NCBI GenBank assembly: GCA_016758965.1 | Contig: JAEPRB010000155.1 | Span: forward strand, 1-64,000 | Direction of reading: 5' to 3' | Origin: Circinella minor | Lineage: Eukaryota; Mucoromycota; Mucoromycetes; Mucorales; Lichtheimiaceae | DNA length: 64,000 nucleotides | Shown here: positions 51,924 to 63,458 of the stretch, piece by piece | How the letters are laid out: each line of letters opens with the position of its first letter | How positions within the stretch are numbered: the first letter of the stretch is position 1 | Position numbers and translations under genes: made by a program | The notes under the pieces: generated by a model | The model's database searches: none | What the model was told of the DNA's origin: nothing | The model's input: the letters and a program-made list of their open reading frames with translations, nothing else

Positions 51924-53185
51924 TTATAAAATTTTTTGAAGTCGTTCTTGAGCACTTGGGCCTTCATTCCATTGATTATTATCTTTAAGTGTAGGTAGAC
52001 CTACTTGTTCAACTATATAACTAGCTGAAACAGCACCATACCGTGCTGCCATCACTGCATCACCATTGGAAGCAACCCAACCAATACATAGCCCACCACA
52101 AAATGCATTACCAGCACCTGTCACATCTCGAATTTTATCACTATCATGTTCTTTCCAATAAGCAGGAACCCACTCTGTTGTATTATTATGTGTAGTAACC
52201 ACTGCCCCTAATTTTCCTGATCGAATCACAATATTGGTATTACTGTCTATCGCATTATATAGCTTTTTTGCACATGTTTCTGGATCCAATTTTGGGTTGC
52301 CTAACAAAGCGGCTGCTTCTTCATGATTCGGTGTCAAAATATCTACTAATTTGGCCGCTTCACAGACCATTTCATAGCACTATAGAAAAAGGTATATATA
52401 TTCAACCAACTTATTTGTTAGTTTTTTTTTTTGTTTTTTTTTTTTGAATCGAATTGAAATTTTTTTTTTATACCTCTGCTAAACATGACCATGGGACAGG
52501 TTCCCATATAAAGGCAGTGGATGTTCCACCCCGTTCTCTCCACTCTGTAACAATTTCAATGGCACGTTCAGGTGAACAAATAAGGTGCATTACACGAAGA
52601 GATTTAATCCAACTATCCGGTGGATCTTGGGCTGTAAGTCGGATAATAGGATGAATATATTCGAAATCACTATTAAAAAAGCCATGAGTTTTCTACTTTT
52701 CTTAGTTTTATAAATGAAGGGGGGGGGTGGTTGAAGAGTAGATAGGATATTTGTACCGGTGATCATTTGGACCAAACGTATTTAAACCGCGTGTTGTATG
52801 CAAGTTAGCATGTTGTTGTCTTCTTAAAGTAATGTCAAGTCTTTCTAATTGTTTCACAATGTCTAATGGGTGATCAAATCCTTCTTGTGCAATATAACCA
52901 ATCTTTTTTGATTCCGGTGAATTAATCCAAATGCGCATACCTTAGAAAACAGAAACAAGAGGTTTATAATAATGGTTACTTCCATTGGTTTATTTGTCAG
53001 CATTTTATTTTATTTTATTTTATTTTAAAAAAAAGAAGGGGGAAGTTATAAAACAAACCATAGATGGCATAAATGCCTGCACCACCAAGAATATTGGTTT
53101 CTTTTGTGCCATCTTCATAGACAATGTCGTCAATGATAAGACTACCTAAAGAACCATAAATAGGACTTATCAATGTATCCGTCAT
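51924..53185 (-). CDS. Mak32-like PfkB-family carbohydrate kinase homologue
   Basis: Exons 53185-53059, 52940-52757, 52669-52474 and 52379-51924 encode 320 residues. The start (GSLGSLIIDDIVYEDG, then ILGGAGIYAIYG) has the PfkB N-terminal Gly-Gly signature. TPNHEEAAALLG and DVTGAGNAFCGG (253-264) are the C-terminal features. The residue aligned with the catalytic Asp of the GAGD motif is Asn260, as I recall for Mak32 and its fungal relatives, so sugar-kinase activity is doubtful. Mak32 in yeast is needed for M1 killer double-stranded RNA stability; its biochemical role is unclear. Convergent with the phosphorylase kinase gene, 169 bp apart. Confidence 0.88.
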
Positions 53186-53634
53186 TAAAAAAAATTAAAA
53201 AAAATTAAAAAAATTAAATCCGGGAAACAAAATATTTTTCTTATGCAAACTTTAAAAACTTTCGGTACGAGATTCAATATGAATTTATAATTTATAAATA
53301 GAAAGAAATAATTGGTATAATAAGTTTTACTAAGCAAACACAAAAGAAGAAAAGAAAAGGGATGTATAAATGAAAAGGGAATGAAAGACTATTATATAAT
53401 TCGAATAATAATAATAATAATAAAAAAAAAAAAACTATAGACAAGAGAGTAGTGGAAGGAAAAAAAAAAAAAAGTATATATACTAAAAAGAAAATTATTA
53501 TAAACAAGTTTGTTTTTTTTTTTTTTTTTTGGTTTCATGAAAAAAGTAATTAATGTTCATCATCTTGTTGGCCTGCAAAGATGAAATAAAAAACTTGTTG
53601 GGTCACTTTTTTTTTGTTGGACTAAGAATTAATT
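53186..53634. other. Intergenic: Mak32-like promoter and NELF-A 3' end
   Basis: AT-rich, with three tandem AAAAAATTAAA-like units near 53188-53215 and A/T runs. On the minus strand, acceptors after the NELF-A stop (near 53569 and 53621) could allow alternative 3' exons, but no conserved extension is recognised. Confidence 0.5.
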
Positions 53635-54866
53635 TTATACAGTCATCGAAGGGTTGCCATTAAATGTACTTGTTTGCTCTTGTAAATAATTTTCATCATT
53701 GGTGTTATTATTATTGATAGGGGAAGAATTTGAAGTCATGTTGGAAGCTAATAATCACAATAAATGTTAACACTTATTTTTGAACATTATATTCTTTGTT
53801 TCCCATCCCTCATTATCATTATTATTATTATTACTTACTAAGAGTAGGTGATGATGGATTAGAAGGTGGTGTTGTAGAATTTTGAGTAGGTGAAGAAGGT
53901 GGATCACTACTTTCACGAGAAGTGGATACAGATGAAGTTCGTTGTCGTTTTGCAGGTTTTGTATTTGTTTTTTTCCGTTTGGCTGCCTCTTCTCTTTGTT
54001 GTTGTCGTCGTAATGCATTTTCTTGTTTCTGTTGTTCTTGTTGATCTTTTAATCCTAAAACAATCATTATCATATAAAGTTTAGTTAAATAAAACATCCA
54101 TGTTCAATACTATACTATATCCCGTAGTATAAGTATAATTAAATAGAACAACTTACTTTGTTCAGCTTCATCTATCTTTCGATTATTATCTTGAAGCATT
54201 TGACTTGATTCAGTGAAATCCAACATTTGAACGCGTGATTGTTTTTGAAAACCTTTGGGTGTAGTGGGTGTAGGAGGATTATTGGATGGAGCTGCTGAAG
54301 ATGATGAAGGAATAGGAATAACAGGTCGTACAGGTGCAGGTCGTGCAGCTCCTAATGAACCTTTTCGAGATGGAATAAACATACTGGATGCACCTGGTGC
54401 AGACGTAGGAATAGGTCGTGTATTGGGTCGTGTATTGAATAAACTATTAGCTCCTGGTGCCATAGGACGTGATGGTGGTGGAGGTCGACGTTGATTTCCT
54501 CTACCAATAAATAGATTTTGAGAGGGTGGTGCAATCGCTTGACGTTTTGGAGCGGGTCCACCATTCATACTAGAAATAGGTAAGGAACGTGTTACGCCTG
54601 CTGTTGTATTCATGTTACTAGGAGTACTAGGTGAAATGGGTAATACCATTTCAGCTCGTTCCTTGTCAACCAAAGCTTGTAAGGCTTGCTTGCGATGTTT
54701 AGCACGTGTGGTTTGCTGAGGTTGTGTTTTTAATGCAAAATGTTGCTTAAGTGTTGGTTTATTTGCATTATATACTTCGGTTCCATAGATACAATCTTCA
54801 CGTGCTTCATCGATCATGACAGCATATTCGTTAGCATGGAAACTAATACCATTTTGTTTGACTATA

Positions 54867-54899
<33 letters not shown>

Positions 54900-55344
54900 G
54901 AAAATTGTTTGTTAGTTTATTGACTCATCAGTTGAATTAAACCAGGAACAAAATTTTGATAAAACTTACCCCCATTGCCAATATCATTCAATAAAGTTCC
55001 GAAAGAATTAGACCAAGTTTCAACGTTCATATCGAGTTTACGTTCCATTGGAACACCTTGAAGAATATGTGCTGTCATTTGGACCCAGTCATCAGTATCT
55101 TGTGTTGCCCGATCGAAGAACTATATAAAAAAATAAATAAAAATGGTTTAATATCATTGACGTTTGTTATGGTAACAGTTAAATAAGAGGGTTTCCAAAC
55201 ACACATATGACGAGTAGCAACAACAACAACAACAATAGTGGTATAAGAATAAGAGAACTTTAGAAAAAACGGGCATAGTGACCCCCTTAACCCTTGACAT
55301 TTTCATTCTTTTTTCAACAATTCATATAAAGCATCTTTAATAGC

Positions 55345-55377
<33 letters not shown>

Positions 55378-56175
55378 TAATTTCAACGAATTCTCAACAT
55401 TCCCACAAAAAAGTTTAATTTTTTTTTTTTTTAAAAAAAACACAAGTAACTCTCAAAAGTTATATACTCGTTATTGTTTTTTTAACACACACACACACTC
55501 TCTCTCTCTCTCTCAAAACCAAACTTATTGTTGTCGCTGTATTTGTGTGTTCGATTGGGACCTCTTTTATTGTTGTTCAATGGTTTTTTTTTTTTTTCAA
55601 AAGGATGATTTTTTTTTAATAATGGGTGTATTTATCAGAAGGGAAATAAATAGTGAGACAATGAAAAGAGAGAGAGAAAAAAAAAATAGAAAGTAATCAT
55701 GTGATGCTATCTTTTTTTTTTTTTTCTTCTTCCCTTTGTATGAATTTTGTTATGTCCCTCTTTCTCCTCCTCCTCCTCCTCCCCCCCAAAAAAAATAAAT
55801 ATGCTTCACATAATTCAATTGTATCCTTTCAACCCACCCCCCAAGAAAAAAAAAAGAAGCTTACCCAATCATCCTTTTGAATTTTATTTTTTTATTTTTG
55901 ACATATTAAAAAAAAAAAAAAGCAAAAAAAAATAAAAATAAAATATTTACCTTTTGCATAGTCCATTTCATACGAAGTAAATCATTTTTACGAACATAAA
56001 GTAAAGCAAATAAAACACCTAATTTTGCTGATTGATGATAATGATCATAACGCATCAATACCATATCTAATACTTCATTTGATAATTCTTGTGCAACTCT
56101 TGTAGAATGCCAACCAGGTCGATTAAATTCTTCCGACAACCAAGTACAAATACCGTCAGGTGTATTTCGTTCCAT
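53635..56175 (-). CDS. NELF-A-like protein (HDAg domain)
   Basis: Exons 56175-55951, 55120-54970, 54861-54157, 54054-53839 and 53747-53635 encode 469 residues. The first 130 residues match the NELF-A N-terminal helical domain: TWLSEEFNRPGW, then SAKLGVLFALLYVRKNDLLR, KWTMQKFFDRATQDTDDWVQ and MTAHILQGVP. The segment PTLKQHFALKTQPQQTTRAK corresponds to the PPVKHFQLKRKP region, and RVQMLDFTESSQML to GVKLLDISEL, in the same order as human NELF-A. The remainder is Pro/Arg/Ser-rich, then a Gln/Lys/Arg coiled-coil-like stretch and a Ser/Thr/Pro tail. In animals NELF-A helps hold RNA polymerase II in promoter-proximal pausing with DSIF. The 3' end is the least certain; a donor at the stop codon could extend the protein. 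Intron 1 is unusually long (830 nt). Confidence 0.82.
55346..55375. repeat. Poly-A run and microsatellites in NELF-A intron 1
   Basis: Thirty A in a row, followed in the same intron by AC (near 55486) and CT (near 55499-55514) repeats. A similar 29-A run (54869-54897) lies in intron 2. On the transcribed strand the A runs are poly-U. Confidence 0.7.
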
Positions 56176-56627
56176 TGCTTTTATTAAAATCTTGAAATAA
56201 AGCGCGTATAGTAAAAAACAAGGGGAGGGGAGTTAAAAAAAAAAAGGAGTAAGTTGTTTGAGAGAGAGAGAGAGAGAGGAGCTGTGTGTGTGAAAGGAAA
56301 ATAAAAAAAAAATGAAAAAGAGAAATGCAAATGCGCAGACAACTAATTTTTTTATTTTTTCACTGCCTTTAAATACCTTTTTTTTTCTTTTTTTTTTGCG
56401 CAACCATTGTGACGTGCTTTCTTTGTGTCACTTGATACTTGCCTTATTTGGATTTGGTTTCGCTTTAATTTATTTAACTACTTTTTTTTTTTTCTTTTTA
56501 ACAGACAACACACTATTTCCTTTTCCCTCCCTCCATTCACACTCATTCATCATTAGCTTTACCAAAAAAAAAAAAAAAATTATTGGTACAACTTTTTTTT
56601 TTCTACTTGTACAAATTATATTTTATT
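56176..56627. other. Intergenic: NELF-A promoter and F-box gene 3' end
   Basis: GA repeat at 56261-56280 and T-rich tracts. No coding frame supported; the + frame at 56312 is homopolymer translation. Confidence 0.6.
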
Positions 56628-58220
56628 TTATTTATAAGATGGTTCACACCAATCTTCAAAACCTTTAACGAAACAAACATGATCTTCTTGTTCAAAACAT
56701 CTAAACCCTTTTTCCTGTGCTTGATCATATGTAAGAAAATACCCCTGCCAATCATTATTGATTAACCAAGGATCCATTATATCTTGTGTAATAGCGATTT
56801 CCTTATTATAAGCATCCAGAACTTGTTGATCTGTCCATGCGTCAAATGAAATTGGCGTAGCAACATGAGTAACATGATGTAACATGACTTGTGATAATAA
56901 TTTTTTGAATGATAATTGTTGTTGTTGTTGTTGCTGGTTAAATAATGTAGAAAAAAAATCATGTGTCAATAATAATTGAGATGCTGATACGTGAATTAAT
57001 CGTAAATCCATCATATGTTGTGCAAAATAAGTCCATGCTTGAGAAGGTGCACGACATGGTAAACGTTCATAATCAGTAGAAAGTGGATGAACAGATCGAA
57101 AGGCCAATGATAAAATACGTAATCGACGTAATTGAGCAAGTAATAAAATACATCGTGTGGTTAAAATTGGGTCCGATTCTTTGATAATAATAGCCAGTTT
57201 TAATAATTGTGGAGAACCTGTAACAATCCTGTTTAACATAGGGTAACAAATAGCATCCGATAGTGCAAGGTGTGTTAATTGTTGATTATAAAATAAGTGG
57301 TCATAAGCGGTATGTGGAATGGGTATCAGTGGAACAATGCTTGCTGTTGTTATATTTTTTATAATTGTTGATGATAATGATGATGGACCAGTGTTGCTAT
57401 TGTCATTTTTATTGGGATCTTCTTCAATTAGAACACGTTGTAATAATAATTTTTTAAGAGATTTCTTGTTTAGTTCAATTAATTGATGCCATGTTTGTTC
57501 TTTGATAGTACAACATAATAATGTCAATGATGTCAAAGGTCGATTGTATTGTAATAAAGATGCAAAATCATCGTATGTATCCCGACAATTTTCCAAATAC
57601 AATTCATCTAACATTGGACATGACTGGACAAAAAATTTTAATCCATAATGTTCGGCCCTTGCCTTTGGGTGGAAGTCGATCCGCAAGGCTCGTAGGTTAC
57701 ACACAAGTTCCGCCATTAATCTGGAATTATTCATGTCATAATGGGGTCCATTTGTTAGGTCCCGGCACAAGGATCGTACAAATGCACCAAAATGTCTTTT
57801 ATTCCTCCTTTGTTGTTTCGTAATATCGCCATCGTCATCCACAGTGTTATTGCTGTTGTTAATAAGATGAGTTTGTCTTGATAAAATATCTGTTGCTAAT
57901 TGTACTGTTCTTGAATCGATTTTTGTTTCATCGTCTTCACGTGGTAAAATAAATTCTTTATCTCGCCATAAATAAGGTATACATAAAGCATAGAATCGTC
58001 GACAACTTAAAGCAATTTGTTTCATTTGGGTATGTTGATGTTCTGGAAACTGCCATCCTAAAAATTGTCGATCCTCATCTCGTTCCACCCGAGCTGTGGT
58101 TCGAATAATTTCTTCTAGAATTTCATTTGGTAACCGAAATATATGGGGTAATTCTTGTGGGGCTGTCGATTTCTTAAAAGAATGAGTAACGATTAATAAT
58201 GAAGAACATGTTTCTGCCAT
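56628..58220 (-). CDS. F-box protein with LRR-like repeats
   Basis: Intronless frame of 530 residues. An F-box starts near residue 28 (FRLPNEILEEIIRTTA) and continues over an insert to SCRRFYALCIPYLWRDKEF. Beyond residue 170 there are irregular leucine-rich units (for example CPMLDELYLENCRD, PLTSLTLLCCTIKE, KSLKKLLLQRVLIEE, LRRLRILSLAF), as in FBXL-type substrate receptors. It should link Skp1/Cul1 ubiquitin ligase to an unknown target. Low-complexity Asn/Ser and Gln stretches (near 270-290 and 430-440) interrupt the repeat region. These proteins are numerous and fast-evolving in mucoromycete fungi, so no orthologue is named. Confidence 0.83.
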   Translation of the reverse strand: MAETCSSLLIVTHSFKKSTAPQELPHIFRLPNEILEEIIRTTARVERDEDRQFLGWQFPEHQHTQMKQIALSCRRFYALCIPYLWRDKEFILPREDDETKIDSRTVQLATDILSRQTHLINNSNNTVDDDGDITKQQRRNKRHFGAFVRSLCRDLTNGPHYDMNNSRLMAELVCNLRALRIDFHPKARAEHYGLKFFVQSCPMLDELYLENCRDTYDDFASLLQYNRPLTSLTLLCCTIKEQTWHQLIELNKKSLKKLLLQRVLIEEDPNKNDNSNTGPSSLSSTIIKNITTASIVPLIPIPHTAYDHLFYNQQLTHLALSDAICYPMLNRIVTGSPQLLKLAIIIKESDPILTTRCILLLAQLRRLRILSLAFRSVHPLSTDYERLPCRAPSQAWTYFAQHMMDLRLIHVSASQLLLTHDFFSTLFNQQQQQQQLSFKKLLSQVMLHHVTHVATPISFDAWTDQQVLDAYNKEIAITQDIMDPWLINNDWQGYFLTYDQAQEKGFRCFEQEDHVCFVKGFEDWCEPSYK

Positions 58221-61200
58221 TACTTATTATTATGTTTGACCAAGGTTCAATTAATATAATCAACTATATATATAAAAAAAAAAAAAAAAAAAAAGACTGG
58301 TACGTAAAAATGTAAAATAAATAAATAAAAAAAGAAAGAAAGAAAAAGAAGAAAAAATAAAGCGGAAAGAAATAGGAGGTTGAATAAGTACCGCGTGAGA
58401 AGATATATTACTTACTTTTCTTCTTCTTTTCTAATAATGGTCTAAACCTTAAAAAATTATATTATAATGCAAAAGAAAAAAAAAATAGTTGGCTTTGTAA
58501 TGAGTAAAAAAAAAAAAAAAATTGATATTATTTATACAACATAAACTTATATGCAGATTATGTTTGAATTATTTATTGTTAGGTCACCGGGGAAACACTA
58601 AGATTGTCTCATGATGAGAACAGAACCAAAGAATGGGTTGTCATTTTCCTTTAATGTGTTGCATTTCCCAACCCTCTTCCCTGGGGCATTACTTATTTGT
58701 TTTCTTTTTATTTAAAAAAATAATAACTCGGTAACCATTAAGAATATTTAATTATTGCACCTAAATTATTTGCGTGGAACAAAAAAAGGGAAAAATGTGA
58801 TACAAAATACGTTATGCAAATAAGCATGATCCTTCTTGTCATCCCACCTTACAATATTCATTGATAATAACGTAATTGTTGAGTATTATTTCGTTTATTA
58901 TCATTCTTCAATAAGTTTTTTTTTTTTTTTTTTTTTCCTTCCATTAAAAAAAAAACATTCCGCTTCAAAAGTGGGAAAATACGAAAATAAAAAATCTTTA
59001 CTATTATAAAGCTTTATTATAAGAGGTTTTTTTAATCTGATTATAGAGTCTTAAACTGTAAAATATGTAGAATGTTTTATTATTGACGTCAAAGCAAACA
59101 TGCATATTAAAAGTATTCTTTATATTTATAATACTAAAAATGCATTTTTTAGTAGACGCTATCATTCATAGCGATGTCCTTCACGTGTGTTTTCGAAATA
59201 ACACACATGGCTATCTTATTTTCTTATCGCTAATTATTTTATGTGAACACAATCTCACATAATAGCTTACTGTTTCTTGAATAAGATACACCATGACCCG
59301 AACTTGACTATTATACTTAACAAGATAACTATTATATTGTTACCATGGCAACAATAGTTAGAACATAAATGATTTATTATTATTATTATTATTGTTTTCT
59401 TGATCGTTACATTGTGATCATTGAATGTTTAAGTTATACATTCTTTAACAAATAAATGAAGGACTACGTAATATAAGAATTTCCGTTTATCTACAAAACC
59501 TTAGAAAATACACCCACGCTTTACATTATTATTTTTTTTTTTTTTTTACTATAATAACAACTTTCTAGTTTATGATTATTATTAAACTATGTAAGAAAAA
59601 AAAAAAAGCCAAACAGAAAGTAAACTATTAATATTTCGGAATGTTATTCGGTTTAAATAACCATTTATTTATCCAGCAAGGGTACCTTTAATTTTGCAGT
59701 ATTGCGAATGCAGTACTTTTTTTTTTTTTTTGTTTTTTGCAGTAAGTAGTCAGACAACATTGGAAAATATCCGCACAATTGACCTGATTTAACCGAACAT
59801 ATTACTAACTATAAAAGGTCTTTTGCAGTCCTTTGCAGGGAGTTACTTTAAACACGAAAAAGAATTAAGTCACATCGTCAAAAAAAATAATTTTTCCTTG
59901 GGGGTAAGTTGAGAAAAAAATATATGCCAAGTCGTACCTTTTTTTTTTTTTTTACACATGAAAAAAAAAATGAAGAACTAGGTATGAACTATGATATAAT
60001 AGATGTTTTAATTTTAAACTGCAAGGAAATAAAACAAATAACTTTTTAATATAAAGACAATCATCATCATCAATTGAGTGCTGGACGGACATTAGATGTG
60101 ACTTCATTCTTTTTGGTGTTTAAGGATTACAATTTCGATAAAGCTTTTAAGTTCGTCGCTTTGTACAGTATCTTTTCATGGGAAACACGAAAAAAAAAGG
60201 TGTACAATCAAAAAAGGTGTACTTTTTTAAATCCCGCAATTGCAGTCATAGAAAAAGGTGTACAATTGGGGTTTCACAGCTTTATCGTAGACCTGATCCA
60301 TCTTTCCATACAATATGCCAAAGCATTTTTTTTTCAAAACGTGATATTATATTTACTGAGTCAAACAATAGTAATAACTAATCTAAACAAAAAAATATTA
60401 TTAATTTTTAATATAATGAATAATAGTGTAATATGTTTTATTAGCCAATATGAAAAAAAAAATGTAATCAAGCAAAAATCAAGACATAATGAGAACAAGA
60501 TTATCTATATATTATTTTTATATTGAACAATAAAATCAACTCATTATTATAATTTATAATGCTGACCTTGTAGTTATATTGATTATTACAGAGTCCTGTG
60601 GTTATTAATCTTTAGAAGTACTCTTTGATTCAAAATTTTATCATATACTGTATAAGTCATTCAATTTTGTATCCTTTTATCCTTTTGCTCAAGGGGAGCA
60701 ACAAGGACTTTTTAATCAGGTCGATCGATCGGCATATCATATTAGCTGCAACAAATAAGTGATAGTCAGTCAGCTAGTCAAAACGTGTTCGTTGCTATCT
60801 CAAGTCTAAAGGGGAGGGGTGAAAGAATGTTTGTGCCTTTCGCATGACGAAAATAAGGTTTTAACTCCTTTCCTTTTCTTTCTGTTTACTTTTGTCCTAT
60901 TTATGGCATACTTACCTAATATATTAATTCCAATGTGCCAAATTTTTTCTTTTCTTGGTTTAAGATGTTATGCCAGAATTTGTGCTACAACGAGTGTACC
61001 TTTTTTTTTTTTTTTTTTGAGTGAATCAAGATTTTTTTCACTTTGGATTCATCAATAAAGAACGGGGGGGGAATAAAGCAAAACTCTATTCTCACGCCTT
61101 ATTTATTAGATGGGAGAAAAAAAAAAAAAAAACAGGAACCACAAAAAAAGGATATTATTATTAGCTGAAACCAAATGGAAGAAATTCATTCATATTAAAA

Positions 61201-61494
61201 AGGTAGTATAATATAGTAAGGATGTTGGTTATGGTAAAATAAAAGGTAAACTAAACGAATAATACATATACAAGAAACCAAAAAAAAGCTGATTGATAAT
61301 GTTACTAAACGAACACGTAAAAAAAAGGAAAAAGAGAATATAAATAAATAAATAAATACAAATTAAAACTAGAAAAAAGAAAAAGGATTTAACAGAATAA
61401 GGGGTGTGTGGAGGAGATCATTATTATGAAAGGTTATATATTTATAATGGTGGATGTGAATGAAAGTGTTTGCTTCTTTTATAATAAAATAAAG
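58221..61494. other. 3.3-kb region without a recognised gene
   Basis: AT-rich, with many A and T runs. The longest frame (60074-60526 on +, 150 codons) is Lys/Phe/Ile/Asn-rich with no family resemblance. AAAAAGGTGTAC occurs three times at 60194-60263, and TTTTGCAGT recurs several times between 59690 and 59830; these may be remnants of mobile elements. No tRNA or rRNA recognised. Confidence 0.5.
60194..60263 (+). repeat. Three copies of AAAAAGGTGTAC
   Basis: Exact 12-base copies at 60194-60205, 60211-60222 and 60252-60263. The related sequence GTGTACCTTTTTTT lies at 60993-61006 in opposite sense. The function is unknown. Confidence 0.6.
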
Positions 61495-62577
61495 TTATTG
61501 TTCCTGTTGATGATGATGACGGCGTTCTTGAGAATATGTAGTATTATCAAGTTCCATAACTTCATCCCCTTTTTCCAGATCATCGTCATCTAAAAGTCTT
61601 CTATTATTTTCGTCTATGTTGTCTTCTTCTTCCTCATCATCATCCTTTGCACCAATATAACGTTTCATAAGACGTTTAAGTTTTTTTCCCCAAATCACTG
61701 GTACTAAAGAAATAAACGATACACCAAGAAGCTTAATGATCAAAGAGGCCGATACAATATCCGCTGTTGAACTCAGTTCGCCCAGAACAGCACCAGCCTG
61801 GGCGCAAATAAAATTATATGGCATGGATCCCAGAAAAGTAGACCAGAAAAATGGTGATACTGGGATACCTAAGAATGGTGATACCATGTTAATGAACCTA
61901 ATAATAAAATTATTATTATTATTTTTTTACGTTAGTTTCTTATTATAGATCAAAAAATAACATACATTTTACCATATTTAATCAATTAGTGTATATTATA
62001 AAAAAACCAATATTAAATAAACTTACCAATAAGGTGTAAATGGGAATAACCGAGCAAATAAGAGCCACCAAAAAATACCAACAGATTTATCATGTTTCAT
62101 TTGACGAGTTAACGATGCTGCTCGACGTGAGACCCAGTTAATTTGTAGGAAAGGTTCAGCTACCAACATGGCCAGACCATAGGCCAAAGTAGCTCCGATG
62201 GCTGTGAGCAAACTGGTCCATACGGTTCCAGCAGCAATACCATATAGATGACCTGCCAACAGATTGAATAAAACTGAACCGGGGATTGAAAATGCTTGCT
62301 GCCACAGGTACAGTGCCGCAAAAACCCCGGCTACAGCAAAGTAATCGGACCAGGTGGCAGCGGCCATATCTTCCAAGTGAACAGAAATTTGTTGAATATC
62401 TTCGAGGGTATGTGGTAACTCAATCCCTAAAACATGTCGTGCTAGTGTTAATGATAACAGTAACGATAGTAATCCGATAAAAATAAATAATGCGAGACGT
62501 GGAATTAATCGACGCCATGGTGAATTGAGTGCGTTCATTGCTTTTTTTTCATCTGTTGTATTATCGATATCCATCAT
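61495..62577 (-). CDS. TMEM41-like VTT/DedA-family membrane protein
   Basis: Two exons (62577-62027, 61897-61495) give 317 residues. A first membrane span lies at about 27-50, and the VTT domain follows with its hallmarks: AFSIPGSVLFNLLAGHLYG, a Gly-rich helix (TAIGATLAYGLAMLVAEPFL) and FARLFPFTPYWFINMVSPFL, which is very close to the TMEM41B RITPFLPNWFINITSP motif. In animals TMEM41B is an ER phospholipid scramblase used in autophagosome formation and lipid transport. The C-terminal tail of about 75 residues is cytosolic in character: acidic Asp/Glu runs, then His/Gln. TMEM41 is favoured over the yeast Tvp38 branch from the PxWFIN motif, but this was judged by eye. Confidence 0.9.
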
Positions 62578-63458
62578 AGTAATTTAAAGTTGTAAATGTA
62601 TATCAATATATATTTATGTAGTGTTGTTGGATGTTTTTATTTGGTATAATGATTGAACTAGAAAAAAAAATACATGTATATGAAAACTCCGGAACAAAAA
62701 AAAAAAAAAAAAAAAGAAAAGAAAAGATGGAAGAAAAAGAAAAGAAATAAGAAATAGAAAGTGAGTGGGTGTGTTAATATAACCCTTGGATTAAAAAAAG
62801 GGAAACGAAACAAAAAAAGTATGCATTCTAAAATTTTTATCCATAATAGAACTTATTTTTAGTCGGCCCGAATTTTTTTTTTTTTTTTTTTTTTTTTTTT
62901 GATGGTCAGCGGAAGATCGGGATTTTTTTTTTTTTTTTCAAGAACATTGTTATGATGGGGTGGCATAAGAAATTTTGACAAGCACTTCCTTTGATCCAAA
63001 CCCATAATAATTGAATAATTTCTCATTTTTATTTTCAATTATTTAATGAAAAATGGTATATTATATAAACATAAAATAGTGAAAGGAAACAAGTCGAGTA
63101 TAAACTGAAAGAAAAAGGTGTAACATATAAGAGAAACAACTTTGGAAGGAACTCCTCTCTTTTTTAACAATAATTTTTTTTTTTTTAAAAAATATAATAC
63201 GTAGTATAAAATGCTTTTGCACCATCTCAATTTATAATAACCATTCATACCACTTATCATGCCAAAAAGAATTTTATAATATCATGAATACTATTATGTT
63301 GTAGAATTAATATTTTTGTTGGTATGAATAAGTCATATAATATAATAAATATGATAATGCAAATGATTTAAATAAATTAAACTTTCTTTTATGTAATTAA
63401 TTACTTCTGCATTATTGTTTGAGGGAGAGGGGGGGGGGTTAAATTAATATGTAGAAAT
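62578..63458. other. Intergenic: VTT-gene promoter and ICMT 3' end
   Basis: A runs near 62697-62715, a T run near 62875-62900 and another near 62923. No coding frame supported. Confidence 0.6.

Noticed and set aside
60074..60526. 150-codon open frame in the 58-61 kb region
   Set aside because: Composition is dominated by Ile, Lys, Phe and Asn, it spans the GGTGTAC repeats, and no family motif or splice structure supports it.
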